Source: Nonomuraea rhodomycinica (GTDB lineage Bacteria; Actinomycetota; Actinomycetes; Streptosporangiales; Streptosporangiaceae). From it: DNA of 64,000 nucleotides. Within the stretch, counting starts at the first letter, position 1. The number at the start of each line of letters is the position of its first letter. The notes below the pieces were generated by a model that was given only the letters and a program-made list of their open reading frames with translations, had not been told where the DNA came from and did not search any database. This document shows positions 7,828 to 16,546 of this stretch, one piece after another. Both the position numbers and the translations under genes were made by a program. The DNA lies in assembly GCF_013363995.1 (NCBI RefSeq), contig NZ_JABWGO010000010.1, forward strand, positions 124,001-188,000, in the 5' to 3' direction.

Positions 7828-8469
7828 ATGGCTGAAACCACCGTCGTCCACCTGATGCGTCACGGCGAGGTGCACAACCCCAACGGCGTCCTCTACGGCC
7901 GGTTGCCCGGATACCACCTGTCCGACACCGGCCGGCTGATGGCCGAGACCGTCGCCAAGGCGGTGGCCTCCCGTGACATCGTCGCCCTCTACAGCTCTCC
8001 CCTGGAGCGCGCCCAGGAGACCGTGGCCCCCCTGGCGCAGACGCTGGGCCTCGACGTCACCACCGACGACCGGCTGATCGAGGCCGGCAACCTGCTCGAA
8101 GGCCGCACGGTGGGGCAGGGGCTGCAGATCTTCCGCAACCCGCGCAACTACCGCTACTTCTGGAACCCCATGCGCCCGTCCTGGGGCGAGCCGTACCCCG
8201 TGATCATCGCGCGCATGCGCTCGATCGTGGAGGAGGCCCGCGACGCCGCGCGTGGGCACGAGACGGTCCTGGTCAGCCACCAGCTCCCCATCTGGGCGAT
8301 CCGTATGGCGGCCGAGGGGCGGCGCAGGCTCTGGCACGACCCGCGGCGCAGGCAGTGCGCGCTGGCCAGCCTCACCACGTTCACGTTCGAGGGCAACCGG
8401 CTGGTCAGCGTCGGCTACAGCGAGCCGGCGGGCTCGCTCGTCAAGGGGCCCACCCTCCCGGGCGCCTGA
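7828..8469 (+). CDS. Histidine phosphatase family protein
   Basis: 213 residues with the phosphoglycerate-mutase-like catalytic motif near the N-terminus (VHLMRHGEVHNPNG; the His of RHG takes the phosphate). The second conserved block YSSPLERAQETVAPLA and the distal catalytic histidine in ETVLVSHQLPIWAIRM are also present. Substrate cannot be told from sequence. It stands just ahead of the cytochrome c maturation operon, an order often seen in actinobacteria, but a separate leader with a dyad lies between them. Confidence 0.9.
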   Translation: MAETTVVHLMRHGEVHNPNGVLYGRLPGYHLSDTGRLMAETVAKAVASRDIVALYSSPLERAQETVAPLAQTLGLDVTTDDRLIEAGNLLEGRTVGQGLQIFRNPRNYRYFWNPMRPSWGEPYPVIIARMRSIVEEARDAARGHETVLVSHQLPIWAIRMAAEGRRRLWHDPRRRQCALASLTTFTFEGNRLVSVGYSEPAGSLVKGPTLPGA

Positions 8470-8537
8470 GCCCCCTCCCCGATCTCGCCGCCCCGACCCC
8501 GCCGCGCCGCCCCCAGAGTCCTGGCCGGCCGGTTCCG

Positions 8538-8562
8538 CCGGTAGAGTTGCAAGCTCTACCGG
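8538..8562. promoter_or_regulatory. Perfect 9-bp dyad in the resA leader
   Basis: CCGGTAGAG-N7-CTCTACCGG, ending about 10 bp before the ribosome site (AAGGAG) of the TlpA/ResA gene. No T-run follows, so it is not a simple terminator. It could be an operator for the cytochrome c maturation operon, or an RNA hairpin near the start codon. Confidence 0.55.
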
Positions 8563-8586
8563 TTGTAGTACAAGGAGATCTTCCCC

Positions 8587-9174
8587 GTGCGCGCGAAGCC
8601 CGTCTCCCTCGCCTCCGTCGGCTCGCTCGCCCTCGTGGCCGTCCTGGCGGCGGGCTGCGCGGGCAGCAACCAGAGCGGGCAGCCTCAGGCGGGCGACACG
8701 CGCTTCGTCGCGGGCGACGGCACGATGCAGGTGTTCCCCGCGGCCGACCGCAAGCCGGCCCCCGCGATCGAGGGCGAGACGCTCGACGGCGGCACCACCT
8801 CCCTGGCCGCGCACAAGGGCAAGGTCGTGGTGCTCAACTTCTGGGCCTCCTGGTGCGGGCCGTGCCGTGCCGAGGCGCCCGTGCTCAAGGACGTCGCCGC
8901 CAAGACCAAGGGCAGCGGCGTCGAGTTCGTCGGCGTCGACTTCAAGGACCGCAAGGCCGACGCGCAGGCGTTCGAGCGCACCGAGCAGACCGGCTACGCC
9001 AGCATCTTCGACCAGCCCGGCAAGGTGGCGCTGGCCTTCCAGGGCACGGTGCCGCCCGCCGCGATCCCGTCCACCCTGGTGATCGACGAGCAGGGCCGCA
9101 TCGCCGCCCGCGCGCTCGGCGCGGTCCGCTACCAGGACCTCATGGACACCGTGACCAAGGTGCGCGATGAGTGA
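8587..9174 (+). CDS. resA: TlpA/ResA-like thiol-disulfide oxidoreductase, lipoprotein
   Basis: 195 residues. A lipoprotein signal with lipobox LAAGC (Cys24) anchors a thioredoxin fold outside the membrane. The active site is WASWCGPC (Cys90, Cys93), with the cis-Pro region IPSTLVIDEQG. In system II it reduces the haem-binding cysteines of apocytochrome c, using electrons passed by CcdA. GTG start with AAGGAG at proper spacing; the stop overlaps ccdA by 8 bp. Confidence 0.92.
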   Translation: MRAKPVSLASVGSLALVAVLAAGCAGSNQSGQPQAGDTRFVAGDGTMQVFPAADRKPAPAIEGETLDGGTTSLAAHKGKVVVLNFWASWCGPCRAEAPVLKDVAAKTKGSGVEFVGVDFKDRKADAQAFERTEQTGYASIFDQPGKVALAFQGTVPPAAIPSTLVIDEQGRIAARALGAVRYQDLMDTVTKVRDE

Positions 9175-9889
9175 CGTCGTCGCCTCCGGCTCGCTGCTGC
9201 TGGCCGTCCCGATCGCCGTCCTCGCGGGGATCGTGTCGTTCCTGTCGCCGTGCGTGCTGCCGCTGGTGCCGGGCTACCTGTCGTACGTGACCGGCATGAG
9301 CGCCGACCCCAGGCGGGGGCGGCTGGTGCTGGGCACGGCGCTGTTCGTGGCCGGGTTCGCGGTGGTGTTCGTGACCGGGGGAGCGCTGTTCGGCACGCTC
9401 GGCTCGGTGATGCGGATCAACGCCGACGTCATCACGCGCGTGATCGGCGTGCTGACGATCGTGCTCGGGCTGGCCTTCCTCGGCGTGCTGCCCGCGCTCA
9501 TGCGCGACGTGCGCATCCACCGGCTGCCGGCCGCGGGGCTGGCCGGCGCGCCGCTGCTCGGGGTGGTCTTCGGGCTGGGCTGGACGCCGTGCATCGGCCC
9601 GACGCTGGCCGTGGTGCTGGGGCTCGGGCTCAACGAGGGCAGCGCCTCGCGGGGCGCGCTGCTCGCAGTGGCGTACGCGCTGGGGCTCGGGCTGCCGTTC
9701 GTGGCCGCCGCCCTGGCCTACAGCAAGGCGCTGCGCACGTTCCGCGCCATCCGCCGGCACAGCCGGCTGATCACCCGGATCGGCGGCGGCATGATGGTGG
9801 CCGTCGGGCTCCTGCTCGTGACCGGCCTGTGGGGAGAGATGATCGCAAGCATGCAGGGCCTCGTCGGCGGGTTCAGGCCGGTGATCTGA
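9167..9889 (+). CDS. ccdA: Cytochrome c biogenesis protein CcdA
   Basis: 240 residues, six membrane helices. It carries the two conserved Cys-Pro-type sites that shuttle electrons: FLSPCVLPLVPGY near residue 29 and GWTPCIGPT in the fourth helix. CcdA moves reducing power from cytoplasmic thioredoxin to the extracellular ResA-type protein. It overlaps resA at its start and resB at its stop (TGATG), consistent with coupled translation. Confidence 0.95.
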   Translation: MSDVVASGSLLLAVPIAVLAGIVSFLSPCVLPLVPGYLSYVTGMSADPRRGRLVLGTALFVAGFAVVFVTGGALFGTLGSVMRINADVITRVIGVLTIVLGLAFLGVLPALMRDVRIHRLPAAGLAGAPLLGVVFGLGWTPCIGPTLAVVLGLGLNEGSASRGALLAVAYALGLGLPFVAAALAYSKALRTFRAIRRHSRLITRIGGGMMVAVGLLLVTGLWGEMIASMQGLVGGFRPVI

Positions 9890-11451
9890 TGGCCGTCAAG
9901 GAGTTGGAGAAGGAGCGGACGCCGCAGCCCGCCGGGTTCGGCGCGCTCGGCTGGGCGCGCTGGTTCTGGCGCACGCTCACCTCGATGAAGACGGCGCTCA
10001 TCCTGCTGTTCCTGTTCGCGCTGGCCTCGGTGCCCGGGTCGCTGGTGCCGCAGCGCGGCGTCGAGCCGGACAAGGTGGCGCGGCTCTTCCAGGACAACCC
10101 CACGCTCGCCGAGTGGTACGACCGCTTCCAGCTCTTCGACGTCTTCACCTCGGTCTGGTTCGCGGCGATCTACCTGCTGCTGTTCACCTCGCTGATCGGC
10201 TGCGTCCTCCCGCGCACCGCCACCTACCTGCGGGAGCTGCGCCGCCGCCCGCCCGCCGCCCCGCGCAACCTGTCGCGGCTGCCGCACCACGCCGCCCTCG
10301 CCGCCGACCTGACGGTCGAGGAGGCCGCCCGGCGGCTGCGCGCCCGCCGTTTCCGGGTCGACACCGGCGACGGATGGGTGGCCGCCGAGAAGGGCTACCT
10401 GCGGGAGACCGGCAACCTGCTCTTCCACGTCTCGCTGCTCGGCCTGCTGGTGGCGGTCGGCATCGGCTCGCTGTTCGGCTACCGGGGCAACGTGCTCGTC
10501 GTCGAGGGTGACGGCTTCGCCAACACGGTCGCCAACTACGACCGGTTCATCCCCGGCCGCGAGGTGTCGGCCGAGTCGCTGGAGCCGTTCTCGTTCGAGC
10601 TCAAGGACTTCAAGGCCACCTACCAGGTCCAGGGCGACAAGCGGGGGCAGGAGCTCGACTACTCCGCCTACCTGCGCGTCAACGACGCTCCGACGGCGCC
10701 CGCCCGCGACTACGAGCTGAAGGTCAACGAGCCGCTGGAGATCGACGGCACGCAGACCTACCTCATCGGCCACGGCTACGCGCCGGTCTTCAAGGTCACC
10801 GACGGCCAGGGCCAGGTGGCCTTCGAGGGGCCGGTGCCGTGCCTCATCGAGCACAAGCCCACGCTGACCTCCGGGTGCGTGGTGAAGGCGCCCGACGCCC
10901 GGCCCTCGCAGCTCGGCTTCCTGCTGCGCTTCCTGCCGACGAGCGTGCCGCTGACCGACGGCACCTACGCCTCCGCCTTCCCCGGCGAGCTGCAGCCCGA
11001 GGTCCAGGTCCTCGGCGCGTTCACCGGCGACTTCGGCGTGCGCTCCGGCCGGCCGCAGTCGGTGTACGAGCTGGCGCCTCCCGACCTCATGAAGAAGCTC
11101 AAACCGCTGGTGATGGGCACCTCCGTGCCGAAGCCGCTGGCCGTGGGCAAGTCCCTCGACCTGCCGGGCGGCGCGGGGAAGCTGGAGTTCACCGGCGTCA
11201 AGGAGTGGATCACGCTCCAGATCGCCTACGACCCGGGCCGCCTTCCGGCGTTGATCTTCGCGGGGCTCGCGACGGTCTCGATCGCGCTGTCGCTGATGAT
11301 CCGCCGCCGCCGCGTGTGGGTGCGGATCGGCGACGGGGGCACGGCCGAGGTGGGCGGTCTGACCCGCACCGAGGGCTCGGCCGCGGGCTTCGCCGAGGAG
11401 TTCGACGACATCGTGCAGGTTCTCACAGCTGGAGACAGGGATGACCGCTGA
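9889..11451 (+). CDS. resB: Cytochrome c biogenesis protein ResB/Ccs1
   Basis: 520 residues. Three N-terminal membrane helices (the first within MKTALILLFLFALASVPG), a large extracellular domain, and a fourth helix near residue 450. The conserved LLFHVSLLGLLVAVG and SLVPQRG stretches are typical of ResB/Ccs1. With CcsB it forms the system II haem lyase that attaches haem to CxxCH motifs. The start at 9889 overlaps the ccdA stop; the open frame runs further upstream but those residues are antisense-like and unsupported. Confidence 0.93.
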   Translation: MAVKELEKERTPQPAGFGALGWARWFWRTLTSMKTALILLFLFALASVPGSLVPQRGVEPDKVARLFQDNPTLAEWYDRFQLFDVFTSVWFAAIYLLLFTSLIGCVLPRTATYLRELRRRPPAAPRNLSRLPHHAALAADLTVEEAARRLRARRFRVDTGDGWVAAEKGYLRETGNLLFHVSLLGLLVAVGIGSLFGYRGNVLVVEGDGFANTVANYDRFIPGREVSAESLEPFSFELKDFKATYQVQGDKRGQELDYSAYLRVNDAPTAPARDYELKVNEPLEIDGTQTYLIGHGYAPVFKVTDGQGQVAFEGPVPCLIEHKPTLTSGCVVKAPDARPSQLGFLLRFLPTSVPLTDGTYASAFPGELQPEVQVLGAFTGDFGVRSGRPQSVYELAPPDLMKKLKPLVMGTSVPKPLAVGKSLDLPGGAGKLEFTGVKEWITLQIAYDPGRLPALIFAGLATVSIALSLMIRRRRVWVRIGDGGTAEVGGLTRTEGSAAGFAEEFDDIVQVLTAGDRDDR

Positions 11452-12391
11452 CCGACTGGCCGAGGTGAGCGACCTCTTCGTCGTCGCCGCGGTGCTGCTC
11501 TACCTCTTCTCCATGGTCGGCTTCGCGCTGGAGCTGGCCTTCGGCCGGGCGCGCTCCGACGTGGCCGCCAGGCGCGCCAAGGTGCCCGTCACCGTCGGCG
11601 CCGCGGGCGACGGCGAGGCGGCCGGCGGAGCGCCTCCCGCCGCCCAGGAGGGGGTGGAGCCGCCGAGCTGGGCGCCCAAGGCCGGTGTCGCCGCGCTGGT
11701 GCTCGGCTGGCTGGGCTGGGCGGCCAACCTGGCCGCGATCGTCACCCGGGGTCTCGCCGTGGACCGGTGGCCTTGGGGCAACATGTACGAGTTCGTGGTG
11801 GCGATCTGCTTCGCCGCGGTGACCGCGTTCCTCGTCACGCAGGTCCGGCAGAACGTGCGCTTCCTGGGCGCGTTCGTCATGATCACGGCGACGCTGGGGC
11901 TCGGCTTCGCGGTCAAGGTGCTCTACACGGCCGCGGGCCCGGTGGTGCCGGCGCTCAACTCGTACTGGGTGGCCATCCACGTCACGGCGGCGATCCTGTC
12001 GAGCGGCCTGTTCGTCCTGGCCGGTGTCGCGGGCATCCTGTACCTGGTGCGCGGCGACGGGCTCTCGCGCCTGCCGTCGCGGGCCGACCTGGAGCGGGTG
12101 GCGCACCGGGCGATCGTCCTGTCGTTCCCGGTGTGGACGTTCGCCGTCATCGCGGGCGCGCTCTGGGCGGACAAGGCGTGGGGGCGCTACTGGGGCTGGG
12201 ACCCCAAGGAGATCTGGGCGTTCATCACCTGGGTGGCCTACGCCGCCTACCTGCACGCGCGGGTGACGGCGGGCTGGCGGGGCCGCGCGGCGACGATCGT
12301 GCAGCTCATCGCCTTCGGCTGCCTGCTGTTCAACCTCGTCGGCGTGAACATCTTCATCAGCGGCCTGCACAGCTACGCCGACGTGAACTGA
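11441..12391 (+). CDS. ccsB: Cytochrome c biogenesis protein CcsB (CcsA/ResC type)
   Basis: 316 residues with about eight membrane helices and the tryptophan-rich haem-handling motif WGWDPKEIWAFITW, which is diagnostic of the family. Conserved histidines flank it in NSYWVAIHVTAAI and SGLHSYADVN. It exports and presents haem to ResB and closes the operon. The start overlaps the resB stop by 11 bp. A loop near residues 55-80 is a proline/alanine-rich insertion common in actinobacteria. Confidence 0.95.
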   Translation: MTADRLAEVSDLFVVAAVLLYLFSMVGFALELAFGRARSDVAARRAKVPVTVGAAGDGEAAGGAPPAAQEGVEPPSWAPKAGVAALVLGWLGWAANLAAIVTRGLAVDRWPWGNMYEFVVAICFAAVTAFLVTQVRQNVRFLGAFVMITATLGLGFAVKVLYTAAGPVVPALNSYWVAIHVTAAILSSGLFVLAGVAGILYLVRGDGLSRLPSRADLERVAHRAIVLSFPVWTFAVIAGALWADKAWGRYWGWDPKEIWAFITWVAYAAYLHARVTAGWRGRAATIVQLIAFGCLLFNLVGVNIFISGLHSYADVN

Positions 12392-12448
12392 CGGGCACGG
12401 GCGGTCGGTGCGGACGGGGAGGGGCGCCGTCCGCGGGGGTGGGTCGAA

Positions 12449-12751
12449 TCAGTCGTCGCCGCGCATGCGGCGGTCGAGCTCGCGCAGGAACTCGGGGTCG
12501 TCGTCGGGCCCCTTGGGGATCGGGGCGTGGTGGACGTCGGGCCGGCGGGGGGCCCGCTCGGTCGTGCGCGCGCCCTGGGGGCGGCCGAGCAGCATCCAGA
12601 ACAGCCCGCCCGCGAAGGGCACCAGCACGACGATCAGCAGCCAGAGGGTCTTGGGGACGTTTCGGACCTCCTCCTCGGGGGTGGTGATGAGGTCGAACAG
12701 CGAGTAGAGCCAGAAGGCCAGCAGCGCCAGGCCGATTACGACACCTGCCAT
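12449..12751 (-). CDS. PLDc_N domain small membrane protein
   Basis: About 100 residues with two membrane helices (residues 4-20 and 33-52) separated by TTPEEEVRNVPKTLW. This is the phospholipase-D nuclease N-terminal domain found alone in many actinobacteria, followed here by an acidic and basic cytoplasmic tail. Function unknown. The ATG at 12751 gives the family-like N-terminus; an ATG at 12769 is possible. It is convergent with ccsB. Confidence 0.8.
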   Translation of the reverse strand: MAGVVIGLALLAFWLYSLFDLITTPEEEVRNVPKTLWLLIVVLVPFAGGLFWMLLGRPQGARTTERAPRRPDVHHAPIPKGPDDDPEFLRELDRRMRGDD

Positions 12752-12924
12752 GCCCGAACTGTAAGCCATCCGCGACGTGATCGTGTCGGTCACATGCACC
12801 ATTTCGGGTGACTCGCGGTGATCCGCGTCGTACCGTGGAACAGATTCAGCGGAGCCCCTTCGCCGGGCGGCGCCCTCACGGCCGTCCGGAGGTCTGCGCG
12901 GGCGCCATGGCGTGGAGAGGTGCG

Positions 12925-14046
12925 ATGGCCTTTTCTAACGACAAGGGCCGCCATCGGCGGGGTCGTTGGTGGCGGCGCGGTTCGTACCTCTTCTCCCGGC
13001 GCAGCGAGGCGCCCCCCGACGCCGACCGCTCGTTCTGGGCCTACGGCGGCCCTTCGCGCCGTGCCGAGCGCGCCGGACCGGACGGCACGACCGGCGCCCG
13101 CACCCTCTGGGGCGCCCGCGGCGGCGCCCGACCGCCGCACGCCGAGCGGGCCGGCGACCGTCACCCGCGCGAGTCCCCACGCGAGGCGGAGAGCCGTTCC
13201 TTACGCTCCCGGCTGGAGCGTGACAGGGAGACCCGGCCGGGGCGTGACAGGGAGGTCAGGGAGCCGCACACGGCGCAGCCGGGACGCGCGGAGGCGCCCC
13301 GGCCGTGGGAGCGCCGGAGGCGGTGGGAGGGGAACGAGCGGCTGCCGGCGGCCGTGGTCGAGCGCCCCCAGTACACCTGGTACGACTTCGAGCTCGACGA
13401 CCTGCCGCCCCGGGCGCAGCCGAACCGCCCCGACGCCCCGTCCCTGTCCGACGGGCTGCGGCACTGCGGACGGCTGGAGGCGGTGCTGCACCGCCAGTGG
13501 GACGCCCGGCTGGGCCCCCCGCCCCCGGACGTGGTGCGGGCCGTGGAGAGCCTCGCCCGGCTCCCCGAACGGCTGAAGGACCTGCTCGCCGACGGCCTGG
13601 AGGGCATCTACGTCGGGCCCGGCGGCGTCCCGGACCTCGACGACATGGGCTACCTGCGCGGGGCCCCGCTGCCCTCGGGCCGGGCCACCTGGGACATCTG
13701 CGCCGGCGCGTACGGCGACCGCAAGATCGTGGTGGGTGACCGCCCGTCGCCCACGCCGGACGTGATGATGCACGAGGTGGGTCACGCCATCGACGACATC
13801 GACTCCACCTACGGTGACTGGGTGTCCGACTCGCCGGAGTTCGTGGCCCTGTACGAGAAGGCCACGCCGCTGCTGGCCTCGGCCTTCCACCGGCAGGGGG
13901 GCGGCCTGGGCCGCAAGGAGTTCTTCGCCGACGCCTTCGCCGCGATCGCCTCGCGGCAGAGGCCGGCGCTCGTCGACATGCTGAACGGCGACACGCGGAT
14001 GGCGCTCGACGTCATGCTGTTCTTCAACCGGCGCTACGGAATCTAG
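12925..14046 (+). CDS. HExxH protein with lethal-factor-like metallopeptidase domain
   Basis: 373 residues. The first ~140 are very rich in Arg, Gly and Glu and look disordered (GRHRRGRWWRRGSYLFSRR). The last ~190 form a compact domain with GLEGIYVGPGGVPDLDDMG, then the zinc motif HEVGHAID and later KEFFADAFAAIAS, whose acidic residues could be the third ligand. The arrangement resembles anthrax lethal-factor-like (ATLF) domains in actinobacterial polymorphic proteins. No signal peptide is visible. The ATG at 12925 has GGAGAGG four bases upstream. A small acidic gene follows 10 bp later. Confidence 0.65.
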   Translation: MAFSNDKGRHRRGRWWRRGSYLFSRRSEAPPDADRSFWAYGGPSRRAERAGPDGTTGARTLWGARGGARPPHAERAGDRHPRESPREAESRSLRSRLERDRETRPGRDREVREPHTAQPGRAEAPRPWERRRRWEGNERLPAAVVERPQYTWYDFELDDLPPRAQPNRPDAPSLSDGLRHCGRLEAVLHRQWDARLGPPPPDVVRAVESLARLPERLKDLLADGLEGIYVGPGGVPDLDDMGYLRGAPLPSGRATWDICAGAYGDRKIVVGDRPSPTPDVMMHEVGHAIDDIDSTYGDWVSDSPEFVALYEKATPLLASAFHRQGGGLGRKEFFADAFAAIASRQRPALVDMLNGDTRMALDVMLFFNRRYGI

Positions 14047-14056
14047 GTGATCAGCC

Positions 14057-14416
14057 ATGTACGTCATCCGGCTCGCTGACGGGACCCTGCGCGTACCGCG
14101 GACCCTCACCAGCGAGGACGGGCGTCTCATCGCGAACGCCTACGTGGACCTGGTGCCCGGCGACCCCGACTACGACCGCTGGCTGCCGGAGTCGCTGACC
14201 GAGGAGGAGCTGGCCGAGCGGCGGGTCAGGTGGCAGGCGGGCAACGACGAGCTGGAGCGGGAGTTCCTGGCCTATCGGGCCGAGCAGCTGACGGCGGAGC
14301 GGCCGAGAGCCGGGCAGGCGACGGCGGAGCGGGCCGCGGCGTCCCAGGAGGAGCAGCCGGTCGCGGGCCGGGCCGGGGTGGAGCGGCAGGCCGGAGTGGA
14401 GCAGGAGGAGACCTAG
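14057..14416 (+). CDS. Small partner protein of the HExxH gene
   Basis: 119 residues, not assigned to a family. Residues 1-45 look folded (MYVIRLADGTLRVPRTL, AYVDLVPGDPDYDRWL). The rest is a charged helix ending in a Glu/Ala/Gln-rich tail with irregular repeats. It starts 10 bp after the HExxH gene and is almost certainly cotranscribed. By position it may be a binding partner or inhibitor of the neighbouring peptidase-like protein, but nothing in the sequence proves that. Confidence 0.6.
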   Translation: MYVIRLADGTLRVPRTLTSEDGRLIANAYVDLVPGDPDYDRWLPESLTEEELAERRVRWQAGNDELEREFLAYRAEQLTAERPRAGQATAERAAASQEEQPVAGRAGVERQAGVEQEET

Positions 14417-14568
14417 CCGCGCGGCCGGGGGAGGAGCCGTCCCGGACAGGCGCCAGCCACGGTCAGCGGTTGGCGCCCGGGCGTACCGTGCGTGATCCAG
14501 ACGTGCGTCATCGAGAAGATCGTCCCGCCGCGGTGATCCTGGCGCGCAGGATCACCGAAGACGGAACG

Positions 14569-14790
14569 TCAGACGCGCGGGGACTCGCCTGCCGGCCGAT
14601 CGGCCGTAAGGACGTCCTCGCCTCGCAGAAGGGCGTGCACTTCCGACTCGCGGAAGCGCCGGTGCCCTCCGGGGGTGCGGATACTGCTGATGCGGCCTGC
14701 CGCAGCCCAGCGCGTAACCGTCTTTGGGTCTACCCGGAAGAGGGCGGCAACCTCTCCTGGGGTCAGCAGACGCTCGCTGCTACTCTCCAC
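14569..14790 (-). CDS. bldC: BldC-type MerR-like developmental regulator
   Basis: 73 residues forming a single winged helix: LLTPGEVAALFRVDPKTVTR, WAAAGRISSIRTPGGHRRFR, ESEVHALLRGED. This is nearly identical in pattern to Streptomyces BldC, a short MerR-like protein that binds direct repeats cooperatively and delays sporulation genes. The GTG at 14790 has GAGGGGGAGA in front and yields BldC length; upstream in-frame codons look unlike the family. It is divergent from DUF4229. Confidence 0.88.
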   Translation of the reverse strand: MESSSERLLTPGEVAALFRVDPKTVTRWAAAGRISSIRTPGGHRRFRESEVHALLRGEDVLTADRPAGESPRV

Positions 14791-14927
14791 CAATCTCTCC
14801 CCCTCGCATCCCGCTTCCTGCCAGCGGGCGGACAGGTAACCAGTGTGTCGAGCGAAGCCTGATTTATCCGTGGTTTTCGACAAAGATCACGGGTTGTTAT
14901 CAGCTGACTGCCCGATTGTTATATGAT

Positions 14928-14946
14928 AGAGCCTCTTTGGGGCTCT
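14928..14946. other. Hairpin in the bldC-DUF4229 intergenic region
   Basis: AGAGCC-N7-GGCTCT followed on the plus strand by a T-rich stretch (GTGTTTCTTT). It lies in an unusually AT-rich 160-bp intergenic region that also has two TTGTTAT direct repeats 22 bp apart (14894 and 14916). No gene ends here on the plus strand, so it may be an attenuator or the end of a short transcript. Confidence 0.35.
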
Positions 14947-15045
14947 CGTGGGTGTTTCTTTACGAAACTCCCTGACTGGGCACACTAGCAGCGCTCGCGC
15001 CGGATGCGAAGAGCGACCGCACTGGCCGGCGAGTAACCTCGACCT

Positions 15046-15264
15046 GTGCGACCCGTTCTCGTTTACACCCTGTTGAGGATTCTTCTCTTCCTCGTGACCG
15101 CCGGCCTGCTCGCCCTGCTGGGCCTGCATAACCTGTTCTGGCTGATCGTCGTCTCATTCTTGGTGAGCGGCGTCGTCAGCTATGTCCTGCTGTCCAACCA
15201 GCGAGACGCCATGAGCTCGCGCCTCACCAAGAAGCTCGACCGGCCGGAGCCGCGCGACGACTAG
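15046..15264 (+). CDS. DUF4229 small membrane protein
   Basis: 72 residues, two membrane helices (about 6-24 and 28-48) followed by a charged cytoplasmic tail containing NQRDAMSSRLTKKLDRP. This matches DUF4229, an actinobacterial family of unknown function usually found near menaquinone genes, as here. GTG start; the stop is convergent and overlaps the neighbouring gene's stop by a few bases. Confidence 0.85.
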   Translation: MRPVLVYTLLRILLFLVTAGLLALLGLHNLFWLIVVSFLVSGVVSYVLLSNQRDAMSSRLTKKLDRPEPRDD

Positions 15265-16469
15265 AGCAGGGGGAACATGCCAATCCGGGCATGGTACTCC
15301 CGTCCCAGTCTCGTCGTGTCGCTACCAACCAGTAGTCCGCCGGGGTGGGCCAGAAATGCCTTCACCCCGATGCCGCGCTCCCGGCCGGGATTCCAACTGA
15401 GGGCCTTACCCGTGACCGGATGAATGGCGGCGATGCCCTCGCGCGGCACCGCCCCCGGCCCCGCCGTGTCGTGACCCCGCGGATTGTCCATCCAGCGCTG
15501 GTGGCCGCCCACGTAGACCGCCGCCCCCGTCACCGACACCGCGTAGAGCGAGTCGCCGCCCGTGCTGTTGACCCACGTGGGCCGCACGTCCGGCGCCGTC
15601 GCGTACGTCTCGAAGCGCGCGGCCGAGTCGCACAGCCGCCCGCCGCGCGGCCCGCCCGTCGTGACGACCACGAACCAGCGGCCGTCCGGCGAGACGTCCA
15701 GCCCCCGCACGTACGAGGGGAACGCGCGCATGCACGCGGGCGCGTACGCGGTGGAACGCCACGGGGCGACCTTGGCCGTGGACCCGCTGATGTCGATCAG
15801 TCCGAGCTGGGGCCGCGAGCGGCCGTCGAGCGTGGTGAAGCTGCCGTCCACCACCAGCCGGTCGGCCGTCGCCGCCAGCGCATTGACCTTCACCCGGGGC
15901 GCCAGCGGAGCCCCGGGCGTGATCGCGAAGCGCGGGTCGGCGGCCCCGGTGACGGCGTCCAGCCGGGCCAGGGCCGTGCGGGGGGCGGTGAAGTCGCCTC
16001 CGGCGTACAGCCGGGAGCCGCGCCGGGCCAGCGTGGCGACCATGCCGCCCGCCACGCGCGGTGTGAAGCCCGGCACCACGGCGCCGTCGGCCAGGGCGAG
16101 CCGCGTCAGCGGCCCCACGGCCTGTCCGTTGACCTCGGGGAAGTCGCCGCCCGCGTAGACGGTGCCGCCGTCGCCGGCGGCCAGGGCGTAGACGGGACCG
16201 TCCACCTCCGGCGCGAAGCCGGGCAGGATCCGCCCGGTGGCCAGGTCGAAGGCGAACAGGTTGTCGCGCGCCACCGTGCCGGTGCCGTCGGCGGCGGACA
16301 CCTCGCTGAACGAGCCCCCCACCACGACGGCGCCGCCCACCAGCGCGATCGCGTTGACGATGCCGTCGAGGACGTGCGGTGTGGTGTCGACCGGATCGGC
16401 CGACACCACCCGCCCGTGCGCGACAGGTGCGGTCGCCAGAAGCGCCGCGAGTGTGACTCGGGAAAACAT
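15261..16469 (-). CDS. Secreted beta-propeller (delta-60 repeat) protein
   Basis: 402 residues with a signal peptide (MFSRVTLAALLATAPVAHG) and repeated units of about 45-60 residues with VYAGGDF, LYAGGDF or VYVGGHQ plus preceding small hydrophobic strands. That is the delta-60-repeat or WD-like propeller pattern. Probably an extracellular binding protein; no catalytic motif is visible. It is divergent from the methyltransferase gene with a 77-bp gap. Confidence 0.8.
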   Translation of the reverse strand: MFSRVTLAALLATAPVAHGRVVSADPVDTTPHVLDGIVNAIALVGGAVVVGGSFSEVSAADGTGTVARDNLFAFDLATGRILPGFAPEVDGPVYALAAGDGGTVYAGGDFPEVNGQAVGPLTRLALADGAVVPGFTPRVAGGMVATLARRGSRLYAGGDFTAPRTALARLDAVTGAADPRFAITPGAPLAPRVKVNALAATADRLVVDGSFTTLDGRSRPQLGLIDISGSTAKVAPWRSTAYAPACMRAFPSYVRGLDVSPDGRWFVVVTTGGPRGGRLCDSAARFETYATAPDVRPTWVNSTGGDSLYAVSVTGAAVYVGGHQRWMDNPRGHDTAGPGAVPREGIAAIHPVTGKALSWNPGRERGIGVKAFLAHPGGLLVGSDTTRLGREYHARIGMFPLL

Positions 16470-16546
16470 TCGCCAAGTTTTAGCAGACTCTTCGTGGTCA
16501 TACGCTTACTTTCCGTTGATTGTCGCGAGGGTCATAGGCTTGGGCC

